From Pyrus communis (taxonomy: Eukaryota > Streptophyta > Magnoliopsida > Rosales > Rosaceae), in assembly GCF_963583255.1 (NCBI RefSeq), contig NC_084805.1, positions 9,974,827 through 10,038,826 on the forward strand: a DNA stretch of 64,000 bases. The letters are read 5' to 3'. Position numbers and translations under genes: made by a program. Under the pieces are notes generated by a model. It did no database searches and was not told the origin of the DNA. It worked only from the letters and a program-made list of their open reading frames with translations. How positions within the stretch are numbered: the first letter of the stretch is position 1; the number at the start of each line of letters is the position of its first letter. Shown here in pieces: positions 31,976 through 45,153 of this stretch.

Positions 31976-34267
31976 TGTAACATCCCGTCCCGAAACTAAC
32001 GAGACGTACATTTAAAATGACAATTTTACCCCCTAGTTCGTTATTTTACGGGTAGTTTTGTGAAGTGTGGTGTTGTAGGACCACACACACACTCACACAT
32101 CACCCTCACTTTCCCGGGATTCCCTCCCTCATTCCCTCACTCTGTCTCTTCTCTCTTTTCTCTTCTCTCTTTTCTCTCTCTCTCTCTTCCTCCCCGAGCC
32201 ATTTTCTTCTTCTTCTTCATACAAACACACGGACCATATATACAACCCAACTCAAACCTGCACCAATCAAGAAACTAAGACCACCATCGTGTTCGTGGAG
32301 CTGATAGGAGTTCAAAGGTGCCATTTTCAGGTAAGGAAAACACCATTTTCACGTCGATATCACGAGGTCCGATTTGAACACTGTTCATGCAAACCTAAAC
32401 TAGCTTGTTTTTGGAATTTCTAAGCTTGTAGTTGTGCTTGTGAGGTCCCAAGGAGCCTCGGAGTAGTTCGTTGGGTGAATTTGGACGTCGGGAAGGCTAG
32501 GTTCGAAGTTGGCCGAACTTTGAAGTCGTGGACAGGTATGATCTAGCAACTTTTAGGCCTTAAAACTAGTCTAACGTGATTCTACTAGTCCTAAGCTTCA
32601 TTTTGGTATAAAGAACGTGAAAAATGGTTGAAAAACGAAGGAGAAAACAGAGTTAGAATTATACCCAGTTTTCCGGCGCCGTCGCCGGCGCCGGCGTCTC
32701 GCCGGAGAAGAAAGGAGAATATTCCGTTAAGTCTAACGGAATATTCCTAACGGCAGTGACAGAATCCGGTTAGATTTGACGGAATATTCCGTCAGTTAAC
32801 GGAATATTCCTGACGGCGTCAACTGACGCCGTCAGTGTGCAGTGCACGTGGGCCGCGCGTGGGGGCGCGTAGGGCCGTGCCTGTGGCGGCGCGTGGGGGC
32901 GCGTGCGTGGTCCAAAAATTTTTCTAAAAATATAGGCGTGATCCTGAGGTTGTGTAGGTCACGTTGGTATATTCATATGTCCAATTTGAGCAATGTATGA
33001 GAAGTTATTACGAGAAGTTGCTTAGGTGCTTTTAAATTAATGTTTTCGTAACTTTGTCGCGTATAGGTGATTCGTTTTCCGAGGACGAGCGTACGCACTC
33101 GAGGCAGGGGGGCTACGACCCTTCTAATTATCAGTGAGTGGGCTTTTGTTTTCCGTATATACCTATATACCTCTAAATTCCCAGAAATAGAATAGAAAAG
33201 GTTATATGTTTTATGCCATGCATCATTTGAATATTGTTTACGTATCATCACGTGCATTGGTAATTGGCATACATATATATAAATGTGTATTTGGTGCTGT
33301 GGACGCACAGGTAAGTGCCAGGTAAGCGGTATTCATGTGGTTATGCATTCCTGTTTATTATGCAATCGTAGTTTGAGATGCTTAGAGAGCTCATAATCTG
33401 CACCCCCGGTGTTAGTGCTCCCGCCCAGAGAGGGGCAGAGTCCTTCACGTGTATGTTCACCAGCACCACACGCTCGCCTTGGATCCAAGTTAGGTGCAAG
33501 CCTTGTCGTGCAGACCACATTAGGTGGTTCCGACTCGTAGGTGACCCGCGATTATTCGCATAGTCTTCACGTGATCGTAGCACTAGAGCGTATATATATT
33601 ACACCCAGTCTTGTCGTACAAACCACGTTAGGTGGCTCCGACTTGTGTGCAGATTCAGATGTTGAATTGAGATTGGAGCTCTATAGGCAGCGGTACATGT
33701 CACGTTAGGTGACTCCCGGCTGTCAGATTATATATTATTGATGTGAATTACGCTTGAGCATTTACATTTGATTATGATATTCTGTTGTAGTACATTCTCA
33801 AGCATGAATGGCATATGGTGAAGCATGATTGACATATCTATACATACGTATATATGTTCATTTTCTGGGAAGTATACAGGTTTTACGGCGAGGGGTTAGA
33901 ATGTGTTTTGCTAAAGAGTTTTCAAAGAACTTTGTTTTTGCCCACTCACGCTTTTGTTTTTGCGCCCCTCCAGGTTCTAGTGGTCTAGAAGGTTCGGTGG
34001 TTTATCCCAGAGGGCGTCCCGGCAATTTCTGACAGACATTCACCATTGTAGGGTCACCTTCGGGTGTATATATATGTCGTATCTTTCCTTTTGGACTGTT
34101 GTAGACTTGCTCTGAATTGTGTCTCACATACACTAGTACTTTGTATGTTATTAGGTTTTAATTATTCGTACTTTTATATTACTATCTTAATAGCTTCCGC
34201 ACGCGCACATGGTTACGTCACCTTTGCGTGACGGCCAGCACGCCCTGATCTCGGTCGGGGTGTGTCA
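31976..34267 (+). repeat. 3' LTR of Tekay element
   Basis: 2292 bp. Every open frame and all sections I compared match the 5' LTR with no indel (offset always 7222) and no substitution seen by eye. This indicates insertion recent relative to the substitution clock; an exact age needs a full alignment. Confidence 0.96.
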
Positions 34268-36170
34268 CTCAATGCAATCACCAAGGAGAAGAGGGAATTT
34301 ACACTCCATAACCAGATTTGCGTCCCTAAACTCTTCTCTTTGTTAATTACATTCTGCCATGTTTAGTATGTTTAAGTGCTTTTTGTGTATTTACTTATAT
34401 TTTGTGTGAATCTATGCTTAAAACATTGAGGACAATGTTTGATTTAAGTGTGGGGGGGTAACTAATGTTGTTAATGCAAATTCGTGGGATTTTATCACCC
34501 ATAACTTCAAATGTTGTTCCTTACTGTTTTAAGGTGTTTTGAAGTTGTTTTAGAGTGTTTTAGTATGTTTTGTTTTTATAACTCCGAAAATACCATAAAA
34601 ATTTGAAAAAAAAATTGTTTTGAAAAGCCTAAAAAGAGTGTTTTGAGTCATTTTTGTGTGTTTGTGTCTTAGGATACCTTCCAACACAATGATAAGGATT
34701 TGGTTTGTAATTGCATGACTGTTAAAAAGAGTTATGAACATAGAGAAAAGTTTGATTTACTCTTGGTATATGCTTGGTTATGGTTATAATGTATGACTTC
34801 ACATGCAATCATAAAAGAAAAATTCATTTTTGTAACATGCTTGAAGGAAGGAACTCAAACAAACGCTACATCCCTGTGAGACTCGAGCCATTACTTTCTT
34901 TGGAGAGTTATTTTCTGTGATTCTTTTTTTTCTAAAGTTGTTGCATGATCTCATTATTCCTTGCTTGGTTGCTACTTAGAATGCAATTGTATCATGATAG
35001 AACTAAATGCTAGAACTTATATCCGTTTCATTCAAAGCATGAAATTGAATTGCATAATATATATCAAGATGAAGTTGTTGCCACCATAGCCAAATAGCCT
35101 TACTTCCCATATTTCGTATATATTAGTTTTAACCCCGTTGAGCCCCGTTAAGACTATTTTCTTTGCTAACCACATCACCCCTTACCTAACCTAGAGTAAG
35201 ACTTTCCTATACCCTTGTTCTTGAAGTATAGTGAGCATGACTTAAATGAATTCCTTTTGATTAATATGTTGCAGAAAATAAGTGTGGGGGAAGGGATTTT
35301 TGTGAATATGTATGTGCCTAAGTCTTAAAGGAGGCAGGGGAAAAAGAAAAAAAAATGTGAGAAAAAGAAGAAGAAAAGAAAGAAAAAGAGTGAAAATAAG
35401 TGAGAATGGACTCACAAGTGTGATTGTTGAAGAAAGGGCCCAAAAAGTTTGAATATGGCCCTAAGTTTTGTGTGACTTCCCCTTGGGTGTTCAAAGTTGA
35501 CTTCTGCGTTCTAAAGGGAATTCTAAGTGCCTAATTCAATACTTTGCTCACTATTGCTTAAAGAACGTTTGTTTTCCCTATCCTTTCATTGTTAGCCAAC
35601 TCCCCAAGCGCCGTTACAACCTTTGACTTCTATCTTGATCGTTATGTGTTCAATAATGTGGAGTTTGGAATTGATATGAGCTTATGGACTCACTGGTTCT
35701 CGTTCTAAGTAGTAGCATTTCATTCATGAGATCATATATATACATGTTAATAATTCCAGAAAATGCTTTCCTTGTTATAACATATGTGAGTGTTCGTCTA
35801 CATGTTTACATCAATCTTCTCACATATACCTAGTGTAGGGAGTGTAGTCAGAAAATCTGTGTGAAAAACGAGTGCATATCTTGTAAGGATTTGAGCAAAT
35901 TCTCTAAGGCATGTTACTACATTCAAAACATGGTTTTAAATGCTTAATTGTGAAATAATATGTGGTGACTATGAGTAAGAATGTACTTAAGTGTGAAGAT
36001 GACAAAAATCTATGGGACTAATGATTTTTAACTTGTCATGTGCATTGGAAATCCCTGAAACGATTGTTGGAAGGTTTAGGTTGAGTTTTTCTTGTTTAGT
36101 GTCGTTTTGTTTTTGGTTTCTTTTGTTTTGTTTTGCTCGAGGACTAGCAAAAGATAAGTGTGGGGGTATT
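34268..36170 (+). mobile_element. Internal tail of element G with polypurine tract
   Basis: Starts with the duplicated CTCAA, then the conserved block ending GAGGACAATGTTTGATTTAAG and a seven-G run (34445-34458). The remaining 1.7 kb is non-coding. A second AAGTGTGGGGG motif is at 35279-35290, and the functional polypurine tract TAAGTGTGGGGGTATT at 36155-36170 abuts the LTR. An A/G-rich tract lies at 35330-35400. No ORF here looks like a gene. Confidence 0.85.
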
Positions 36171-38898
36171 TGATAGGAGCATATTCATGCGACTTAAATG
36201 GCTTGTTCTCGTGCATTTACGTTATGTTTCTTTAGTTATTTTAGTACTTTAAGCTATTTTTGTGTGTTTGTAGGTCCAAAGGGATAAAGGAGCAAAAAGA
36301 TGCATTTTGGAGACTTTTGGAGCACTTTTGGGCTAAGGATGGATAGCTTATGCTTGGAGCCAAAGTGTTGGACGAAATTGAAGACCTAATTGAAGACCAA
36401 AGTGTTGGAACCTTGTTCCCTTTAGTTTTAGGACATTTAAACCTTTCCAATTTCCTTAGCCGTGCATAACATTCCAACATTCCACTCCTTCATTTCAGCC
36501 ACACTCCCACATATCATTACTTATCATCACATATCATATCACTTATCACTTATCACTTATCACTCATCACTTATCTTATCATTCACCACTTATCATATCA
36601 TACACTCAATCACTTATCACATATCATTCACCACTTATCATATCATACACTCAATCACTTATCACTTATCATCATCACTCTAGCTTTAATTTACATGCAC
36701 ATTCACTCACCACAAACATTTCACATGCACTTGTTCCTCCATTAAATCAGCCACATGCACTTCCCACTCATCATAACCTAGCTGCACAAGCCACCCCACA
36801 TGTCCCTTTAATCATTCAAACATGCACTCCCATTAATTAAACCATGCAGCCACACCTTCACCCACATGCACCATTCAAACATACACCCAAACACCACCAG
36901 AAATCATCATTGCCGTGGGTACCTATCCCATTTCAGATTGTCATTCCACTTCATTGCACATGCATCTTCATAATTCAACACATGCATTCATTATTTATTT
37001 ACTTTGCATCCTTTAATTTAATCACATGCACATTCAAACAAACACAATCATTCCAGCCATACCTTGCATTTTCAGATTGTTCCTCCATCATTGCACCACA
37101 ATGCAGTCACATGCACTTGTTCCTCTAACATTTCAGCCACTTGCACTCCCATTCTCTCCCAAAACCGTGCACATGCATTCTCCTTGCATTTCCAGCCATT
37201 CCACATGCTATTTCAGCCACATGCACTCATAATCATTCAACCAACTTTGCACATGCATTCATCATCATAACCTAGCTGTCATGTTCCCCCCATTTCACCT
37301 ATAAATAAGCATCCATTGCATTCATTCTCATTCACATCCATTCACCACAGAAATAAGGCCTTTGTGCCAGAAATTCATCCATTCCATAAACACTTCCATT
37401 CCATTGTACATACCACCAACACTTCCCCCTTTGTGCCGTGAGTTTCCCTTACAATCCAAACACCATCCTTCCATTTTCACCACTCCCCAAACCATTCACA
37501 CCATCAAACTATCCTTAGACCTTGTGCTACAACGAAGAGGAAGAGAAGAGTGCCTAAACGTTCATACAATTCAAGTTTGAGTTGTTGGAATGTTTAGGTG
37601 TTTCTTTGATTTCAATGTTAATTTCAATACTCTTTGTTTTGTACGTATGAGGAATGGAAGAGAAGAGTGCCTAAACGTTCATACAATTCAAGTTTGAGTT
37701 GTTGGAATGTTTAGGTGTTTCTTTGATTTCAAAGTTATGAGGAAATTCGAAATATATGTTTATGCTTGCATTTTGATTTGATTACTTCTAATTGCGTTTC
37801 ATAAGTTGTGATTCAATTTGTTTAACCGTTTGATTGATAACTTATTTATGTATGTTTATTGAGAGTGCACGCTTAATTTTCATGCATGAATATGACGCTA
37901 GAATATAAGTGAGTTTCACCTAATAGTTACGAACTTATATTCACAAGTAGTGGAGGTTGCTTATAAACAATCGCGTTAAACGAATTCTTGGCATAAGTTT
38001 CATGCGTATTCCATAGTAACGAATGCCTCGTCAACACTTATAATTTTCATAGAGCGTAATGATTCTTGCTTGTATCTCTATTATGCAATCATGTAGGGGA
38101 CTTGTGGGGAATGTTTTGAATTGTTGTATGCGCTAACCCATCCAATTCAATAACGTTAGGAAGATTTGAAGGTTAATTAGTGCATCACGGTTAACTTGGG
38201 GTGTTGAGAATTCATGGTTTATTGAAATGCAATTGGAAATCATTTTATTATGCAAGTGTAACATGTGTGGAGAAGAACCTTCTAGCTAGCATTCATCCAT
38301 TCCATTTCATCATATTCATATTTACATTCTGCCTTTAATTACAATTTGTTCATTTAGTTTAATTTCGTCAAAACCTAAATCCCCCTTTACTTTAATGTCC
38401 AATTTAGTTAGAAAGTGTCTTAGTTTATGTTTCTAAGTGTTTTGATTCAATTTATTACATTAATTCGTCCAAATTCACCAAAGTGCTCAAAACTGCCCAG
38501 AAAGTGTTTTTAAGGCAGTTTTGAGTGTTTTGGGTGATGTTTGAGTCTTTTGGTTTGTTTTAGTGTTTTAAAGTTTAGTTTTGCATTCTTTGAGTCTAGT
38601 ATAGTGTTTTATATTGTTATTTTACGTTTCAATCAAGCCATAATCTTAAATTCGTCCAACATTGGTTTAAGGTCAGAAACTGCCTAGTTAGTGTTTTTAG
38701 GCAGTTTTGAGTCTTTTGAACTTGTTTTGAGTCCTTTGAGTCTTTGTGAACGTTTTTAACTTTGTTTTTATGTTTTTGAGTCAAATCCAAGTGATTAACA
38801 ATCCCTCCTAATCCCCGGTCCAGAACGATCCCTACTTATACTTATACTACAATTGTCAAAAAGAGGGTTTAATTTGTGTGCGTATAAATCTCGCATCA
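36171..38898 (+). mobile_element. Family N LTR, 3' LTR of element G
   Basis: TGATAGGAGC at 36171 to GCATCA at 38898 (2728 bp, the longest here). CATGCA array at about 36700-37260, TATA box 37300-37307, duplicated block near 37552 and 37668. The C/G hairpin is missing: GTTATGAGG at 37735 jumps straight to AAATTCGAAATATATG. Two GGCAG hairpins are near 38487 and 38670. Right flank AAAAC (38899-38903) lies in LTR L0. Confidence 0.92.
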
Positions 38899-39335
38899 AA
38901 AACACCACCAGAAATCATCCCCTTGTGCCGTGAGTATCCCTACTAATCCAAACACCACTCCAACCACTCCCCATCCCTCCAAAACACTTCACACTATCCC
39001 AAAACTCACCTTAGACCTTGTGATACAACAACGAGGAAGAGAAGAGTGCCTAAACGTTCATACAATTCAAGTTTGAGTTGTTGGAATGTTTAGGTGTTTC
39101 TTTGATCTCAATGTTTAAATTCAATTCTCTTTGTTTTATACGTATGAGGAATGGAAGAGAAGAGTGCCTAAACGTTCATACAATTCAAGTTTGAGTTGTT
39201 GGAATGTTTAGGTGTTTCTTTGATTTCAAAGTTATGAGGAAGTAAACCCCCCTTGGCTAGGGGGGGATTCGAAATATATGTTTATGCTTGCATTTTGATT
39301 TGATTACTTCTAATTGCGTTTCATAAGTTGTGGAT
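38899..39335 (+). mobile_element. Outer LTR L0, first visible piece
   Basis: Middle part of a plus-oriented family N LTR (AACACCACCAGAAATCATCC..., matching 45550 in another LTR), with two copies of the 64-bp block (39048 and 39168) and the C/G hairpin (about 39246-39270). It hosts element G on its left and a solo LTR on its right, with the duplication TGGAT at 39331-39335. Confidence 0.85.
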
Positions 39336-41927
39336 TGATGCGAAAATAGTTAAGCACACAAATTAACCCTCTTGTTGTCAAATTGTAGTAAGGATGCAAG
39401 TAGGGATCGTTCTAGACCGGGGATTAGGAGGGCTTGCTAAAACCTCTAAATTGACTCAAAAACATAAAAACAAAGTTAAAAACGTTCACAAAGACTCAAA
39501 GGACTCAAAACAAGTTCAAAAGACTCAAAACTGCCTAAAAACACTAACTAGGCAGTTTCTGACCTTAAACCCAATGTTGGACGAATTTAAGATTATGGCT
39601 TGATTCAAAACACTTTAAAACATAAACTAAACAGATTTTAAGCACCAAGGAACAAGAAAGTAAAGGGGGGTTTTGATTTGACGAAAATTGAATTAACAAA
39701 ACAAGTTAATAAACTAGGCAGGTTGTATAAACGGATTTGAGAAACAAGATGATGGATGGATTAGTTAGAGGTCCATTCTCCACACATGATACATTTATAT
39801 ATGAATCGATTCTCCAATTGTTTTTCATTAACTATGATGCTCAACACCCCAAGTTAACCGTGATGCACTAATTAACTCTCAAATTTTCCTTATGTTATTG
39901 AATTGGATGATGCATGCGACAATTCAAATCATTCTCCAATGGTTCTCAACATGAATGCATAGAAGAGATACAATGAGAGATCATTATGCTCTCTGAAAAT
40001 TATAACTGTTGACGAGGCAATTGTAACTATGAATGCATGATACTTTTGCCAAGAATTCAATTAACGCGGTTGTGACTAGCAACCTTCACTACTCATGTTT
40101 ATAAACTTGTGACGATTAGGTGAAACTCGTTTATAAACTAGCATCGAGTTTATGCATGAAGACTAAGTATGCATCCCTAATCAACATACAAAAACAAGTT
40201 TTTAATAAACATGATAATTGAATTGCAATCACAACTTAACAAATCACAATTGGAAGAAATCAATTCATATTTCAAACATGTTCATGGCTTCAAACTTTCC
40301 TCTAACTAATTAGGGGTTTAGCCACTCATGATTACAACAAACTTAGAGAGTAATAACAAAGTAAACATTGAAAACAAGAATCGAAGTACACCTAAAAATT
40401 CCAACAACTCAATCTTGAATTGTATGAACGTTTAGGCCTCTTCTCCTCTAGTTGCTGCGGCACAAGGGGTTTTGGTGAGTTTTGGGGTTATGGATGATGT
40501 AGAATGATGTGTTTAGGGTAGGGATGGATGTAGGGGAAGGCAAAGAGTGTTTTTGGGCAGAAAATATGAAGAATGGTGGAGTATGGCTGTGTTAGAGAGA
40601 GGGAATGAATTTCTGGCGTGAATGAATGTGAATATGAGATGGTTTTCTGAATATGGAAGAGTGAGTGTTTTGTGGCTGCAATGGATGCTTATTTATAGAT
40701 GAAAAAGAGGGAATATGACAGCTAGGAACTTGGTGGAAAGCTGGAAATGCATGTGGAGTGTGCTGAAATGTGTTGATGTGCAATGATGAATTGGGATGGC
40801 TGAAAATCTGGAGTGGGAATTGCATGTGCACGGCAAAGAGGAAGGTTTTGATGTGTGAATGGGAATTTGAATGATTAAGTGGCTGAATTGGATTAAAGAA
40901 TGGGAGAAGTGCATGTGCTGAAATGATGGTGTGGAATGATGGAAAGCCACGGCAAGGGATGTATTTTCTGAATGAATGAAGGCAAGTTGTGTGGAAGGGT
41001 GATTAGGAATGCATGTGGGTGTTTTGGTGACTGAAATGATGAAGTGGGATGGATATGTGGCTGCAATGATGAAATGGATGGGAGTGCATGTGGCTTGGGT
41101 GGAATGAAGTGTGATGCAATCTGAAATGGGAGAGCATGTGGGTGGAAATGCATGTGGGTGAATGTGTGGCTGCATGGTTGAATGATTAAAGGGGCATGTG
41201 GGTTGGAAATGCATGTGGAGTGGCTGGAATGAAGTGTGTATAAAAGGCTAGAATCTGATTTACTGAGAATGGCATTTGTTTTGAACTTTGTTTCCTTATT
41301 TTCCACCTCCAAATCAGGTTTTCATTACTTTAAAATATGGCTGAGAGGATGACAAACAAGGTAAGTGTTTAATGTAAGTTAAATGGCTCAAATCTGATGT
41401 AAATGGTATTTCCACATATGGCATGTGTTTTGAGCGTTTTTTTCCTTGTTTTCACAACTTGCAAATCAGATTTACACCTTCTTGCCTTGTGTAGAACCAC
41501 CCAATATGGCCGAATTGCACCACTTCCCTTCCACATCTTTTCCTGAAATTCCAGCAGCCAAATTAGTCCTAGATTCCTCATTTGGACTCCAAATTAACTC
41601 CCCAAAATCCTCTCCACGTTTGGAATAATGCTCAGCTACCAAAAGAAGTGTTTTTACTTCATTTGCCTTCCAATTGATCCTATTACACACTTGGGTGATA
41701 AGTGAATGGTTTGGTCTTCAATTTCGTCCATCTACTTGGCTTTAAGCATATGATATCCATTCCAATCTCTAATTTGCTCCAAAATGCTCCAAAATGCATC
41801 TTTTTGCTTCCTTAGCCATATGAACCTAAAACACACGAAAATGGCTTAAACGACTAAAACAACTATGAATTAACAATATAAATGCACGAAAACAAGCTAA
41901 GTAAGTCGCCTAAATATGCTCCTATCA
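39336..41927 (-). mobile_element. Solo family N LTR, duplication TGGAT
   Basis: TGATGCG at 39336 to CTATCA at 41927 (2592 bp); TGGAT at 39331-39335 and 41928-41932. A diverged subfamily: its U5 end reads GATGCGAAAATAGTTAAGC, the hairpin stem is C/T-poor (CCTCTAACTAATTAGGGG), and U3 has an extra segment (41230-41700) related in part to the other-family solo LTR at 11260-11360. No genes. Confidence 0.93.
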
Positions 41928-41932
41928 TGGAT

Positions 41933-42174
41933 TCAATTTGTTTAACCGTTTGATTGATAACTTAATTTTCATGCATGAATATGACGCTAGAATATAAGTG
42001 AGTTTCACCGAATAGTTACGAACTTATATTCGCAAGTAGTGGAGGTTGCTTATAAACAATCGCGTTAAACGAATTCTTGGCATAAGTTTCATGCGTATTC
42101 CATAGTAACGAATGCCTCGTCAACACTTATAATTTTCATAGAGCGTAATGATTCTTGCTTGTATCTCTATTATG
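41933..42174 (+). mobile_element. Outer LTR L0, second piece
   Basis: Continues L0 from TTCAATTTGTTTAACCG to ATTATG. Compared with sister LTRs it lacks about 40 bp (TTATGTATG...GCACGC) near 41964. Interrupted after TTATG (42170-42174) by the next LTR; L0 resumes at 58831. Confidence 0.85.
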
Positions 42175-43733
42175 TGATAGGAGCATATTCATGCGACTTA
42201 AATGGCTTGTTCTCGTGCATTTACGTTATGTTTCTTTAGTTATTTTAGTACTTTAAGCTATTTTCGTGTGTTTGTAGGTCCAAAGGGCTAAAGGAGCAAA
42301 AAGATGCATTTTGGAGACTTTTGGAGCACTTTTGGGCTTAGGATGGATAGCTTATGCTTGGAGCCAAAGTGTTGGACGAAATTGAAGACCTAATTGAAGA
42401 CCAAAGTGTTGGAACCTTGTTCCCTTTAGTTTTAGGACATTTAAACCTTTCCTATATCCTTAGCCGTGCATAACATTCCAACATTCCACTCCTTCATTTC
42501 AGCCACACTCCCACATATCATTACATATCATTCACCACTTATCATATCATTCACTCATCTTTAATCCACATGCATCTTCCATAAATCAAATCAGCCACAT
42601 CCACATGCACTTATTCCACTTCATCATTACACCACATTCTCTCTCTTTAATCCATATGCATTCATCATCATTCACTCTAGTTTTAATTCCACATGCATTT
42701 CCACCCACATGCAACCATAATCATTCATACCTATCAGCCACATGCATTCACTCTTCATAAATCAGCCACATGCATTCAATCATTCACTCCACACTCATTG
42801 CACATGCATTCCCTTTCATTTCTGTCAAAGCACATGCATTCCCACCCTTTAATCACATGCATAAATCAGCCACATGCATCTCCCATCACCATTTCAGATT
42901 TCCACCAAGTTCCTAGCTGTCATGTTCCCTCTCTTTCTCCCTATAAATACCATACACACTTCACACAACATTCATTCATTCTCATTCATTCTTCCATTTT
43001 CAGAAATTCACAAAAGAGAGCCCTTTGTGCCGTGAGTCTCCCTACCAATCCAAACACCATCACTTCCAACACTTCACTCCATCACATATCCATTCATAAA
43101 TAATCCCCAAAACTCACCTTAGACCTTGTGCTACAACGAAGAGGAAGAGAAGAGTGCCTAAACGTTCATACAATTCAAGTTTGAGTTGTTGGAATGTTTA
43201 GGTGTTTCTTTGATTTCAAAGTTATGAGGAACTAAACCCCCCCTTGGCTAGGGGGGGATTCAAAATATATGTTTATGTTTGCATTTTGATTTGATTACTT
43301 CTAATTGCGTTTCATAAGTTGTGGATTCAATTTGTTTAACCGTTTGATTGATAACTTATTTATGTATGTTTATTGAGAGTGCACGCTTAATTTTCATGCA
43401 TGAATATGGCGCTAGAATATAAGTGAGTTTCACCTAATAGTTACGAACTTATATTCACAAGTAGTGGAGGTTGCTTATAAACAATCGCGTTAAACGAATT
43501 CTTGGCATAAGTTTCATGCGTATTCCATAGTAACGAATGCCTCGTCAACACTTATAATTTTCATAGAGCGTAATGATTCTTGCTTGTATCTCTATTATGC
43601 AATCATGTAGGGGACTTGTGGGGAATGTTTTGGGTTGTCATATGCAATCATCCAATTCAATAACGTTAGGAAGATTTGAAAGTTAATTTAAGCGGACCTA
43701 ATTAACTTGGAGCATTGAGAATTCATGGTTTAT
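42175..43733 (+). mobile_element. Solo family N LTR S2, left part (duplication TTATG)
   Basis: Starts TGATAGG at 42175. It continues after a 14.6-kb insertion at 58291-58825 and ends GCATCA, giving a 2094-bp LTR. TTATG is at 42170-42174 and 58826-58830. CATGCA array 42560-42890, TATA box 42942-42949, C/G hairpin about 43236-43257. Ends with the host duplication TTTAT (43729-43733). Confidence 0.92.
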
Positions 43734-45153
43734 TGATAGGAGCATATTCATGCGACTTAAATGGCTTGTTCTCGTACATTTACGTTATGTTTCTTTAGTT
43801 AGTTTAGTCCTTTATGCTTCTTTTGTGTGTTTTCAGGATAATAAGACGTGTTTGACGAAAGGATGCATTGTGGAGTGTTTTGGAGCACTATTGGGCTAAG
43901 GATGGATATCTTATGCTTGGAGCCCAAGTGTTGGATGAAATTGAAGGCCTTGTATGCACTTGAGGACACAAAACAATGGCCCTAACCCAATTACATTCAC
44001 CTTGCCTTGGGCTTAACACAAACACCATTCCTTGCCATGCAAGGGGGAGCAATTTGGGTCCATTTCATGTACTTAAACCCTAGCCCAATCCACAATCACT
44101 TCAAAGCCATGCAAAACCTTTCAACACCCTTTAATCATTTCCCTTTAAGTTATGATTTTATTTCCTAACCCTACATGCATTATTTATTAGCATCTTCACA
44201 TGCATTAACACACACTTCACACAAACAAACAACTCAAAACCGTGAGCTCCCATTCCCTTTTGCCATTTTCAGATTTCCACCCACTAACCTAGTCATCAAC
44301 ACATGCATTCCCTTCACATTCACCCACATGCACTCCCACTCTTTAATCATATGCACTCCCATCATAATTCCACCACCAATTCAGCCACAAAACATTATCA
44401 TTGCACCACATTCAACCACTCCACATCCCTCACCAAGAAATCATTCAACACATGCATCCATAATCATTTCTCCAACCTTTGCCGTGACCTTCATTCCCAT
44501 TTCCAACATCTTCACATGCATTTCCAGCTTTCACATGTCTTCACATTCATTTCCAAACAAGCATTTCTTCTTTAATTCACATGCATTCACATTCATTCAC
44601 CATTAGCTTTATTTATCATGCAAACACATTTATTTCCAGCACCAAACACCATCCTTGCCGTGAGTTCCCTACCTTTTCAGCATTCCATTTCATCATTTCA
44701 CCAACAATTCAGCCACATTCCACATGCATAACCAACCTAGTGTCACTCCCATTCATTCCCTTTAATCATTCAGCCACCATCATACATTTATTCTCTTCCC
44801 AAACACATACACAACCTGCCATCATTCCAGAAAACCATCCATGTCGTGGGTTCCCTTTCATTTCTGTCAAAGTACATGCACTTCCACCCTTTAATCACAT
44901 GCACAAATCAGCCACATGCATCTCCCATCACCATTTCAGATTTCCTCCAACCTCCTAGCTATTATGTTCCCCCCATTTCACCTATAAATAAGCATCCAAC
45001 ACTCCTCAAAATTCATTCACTCTTCCATACACATTTCAGTCACAAACACCAAGCAACAAACCCCTTGTTGCCGTGTATCTCCCTTACAATCCAAACACCA
45101 TTCCAACACTTCACAACACCACTCCTCTACCATTTCCATAATCCCCCAAACCT
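43734..45153 (+). mobile_element. Left inverted LTR arm of the composite
   Basis: The first 1420 bp of a plus-oriented LTR: U3 start, CATGCA array (44180-44930) and a TATA box at 44983-44990. Interrupted at 45154 by element P; left flank of P is AACCT. From about 44813 on it resembles the LTR at 6559-9053 rather than its partner arm. Confidence 0.85.

Larger units (their letters stand above)
24754..34267 (+). mobile_element. Complete Ty3/gypsy chromovirus (Tekay/Del type), 9514 bp
   Basis: Two 2292-bp LTRs in direct orientation at constant offset 7222, TG...CA ends, perfect duplication CTCAA (24749-24753 and 34268-34272), tRNA-iMet primer site, one intact gag-pol ORF and a polypurine tract. 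Long LTRs, a single fused ORF and a C-terminal chromodomain fit the Tekay (Del) clade. An uninterrupted sister of the target site, with one CTCAA, is at 51833-51837. Insertion is later than element G. Confidence 0.97.

Noticed and set aside
41239..41690. Possible host exons in the U3 variant region (frames at 41369-41690)
   Set aside because: The sequence is inside a solo LTR with a perfect TGGAT duplication and part of it recurs at 20540-20720 and 11265-11360; it is LTR sequence.
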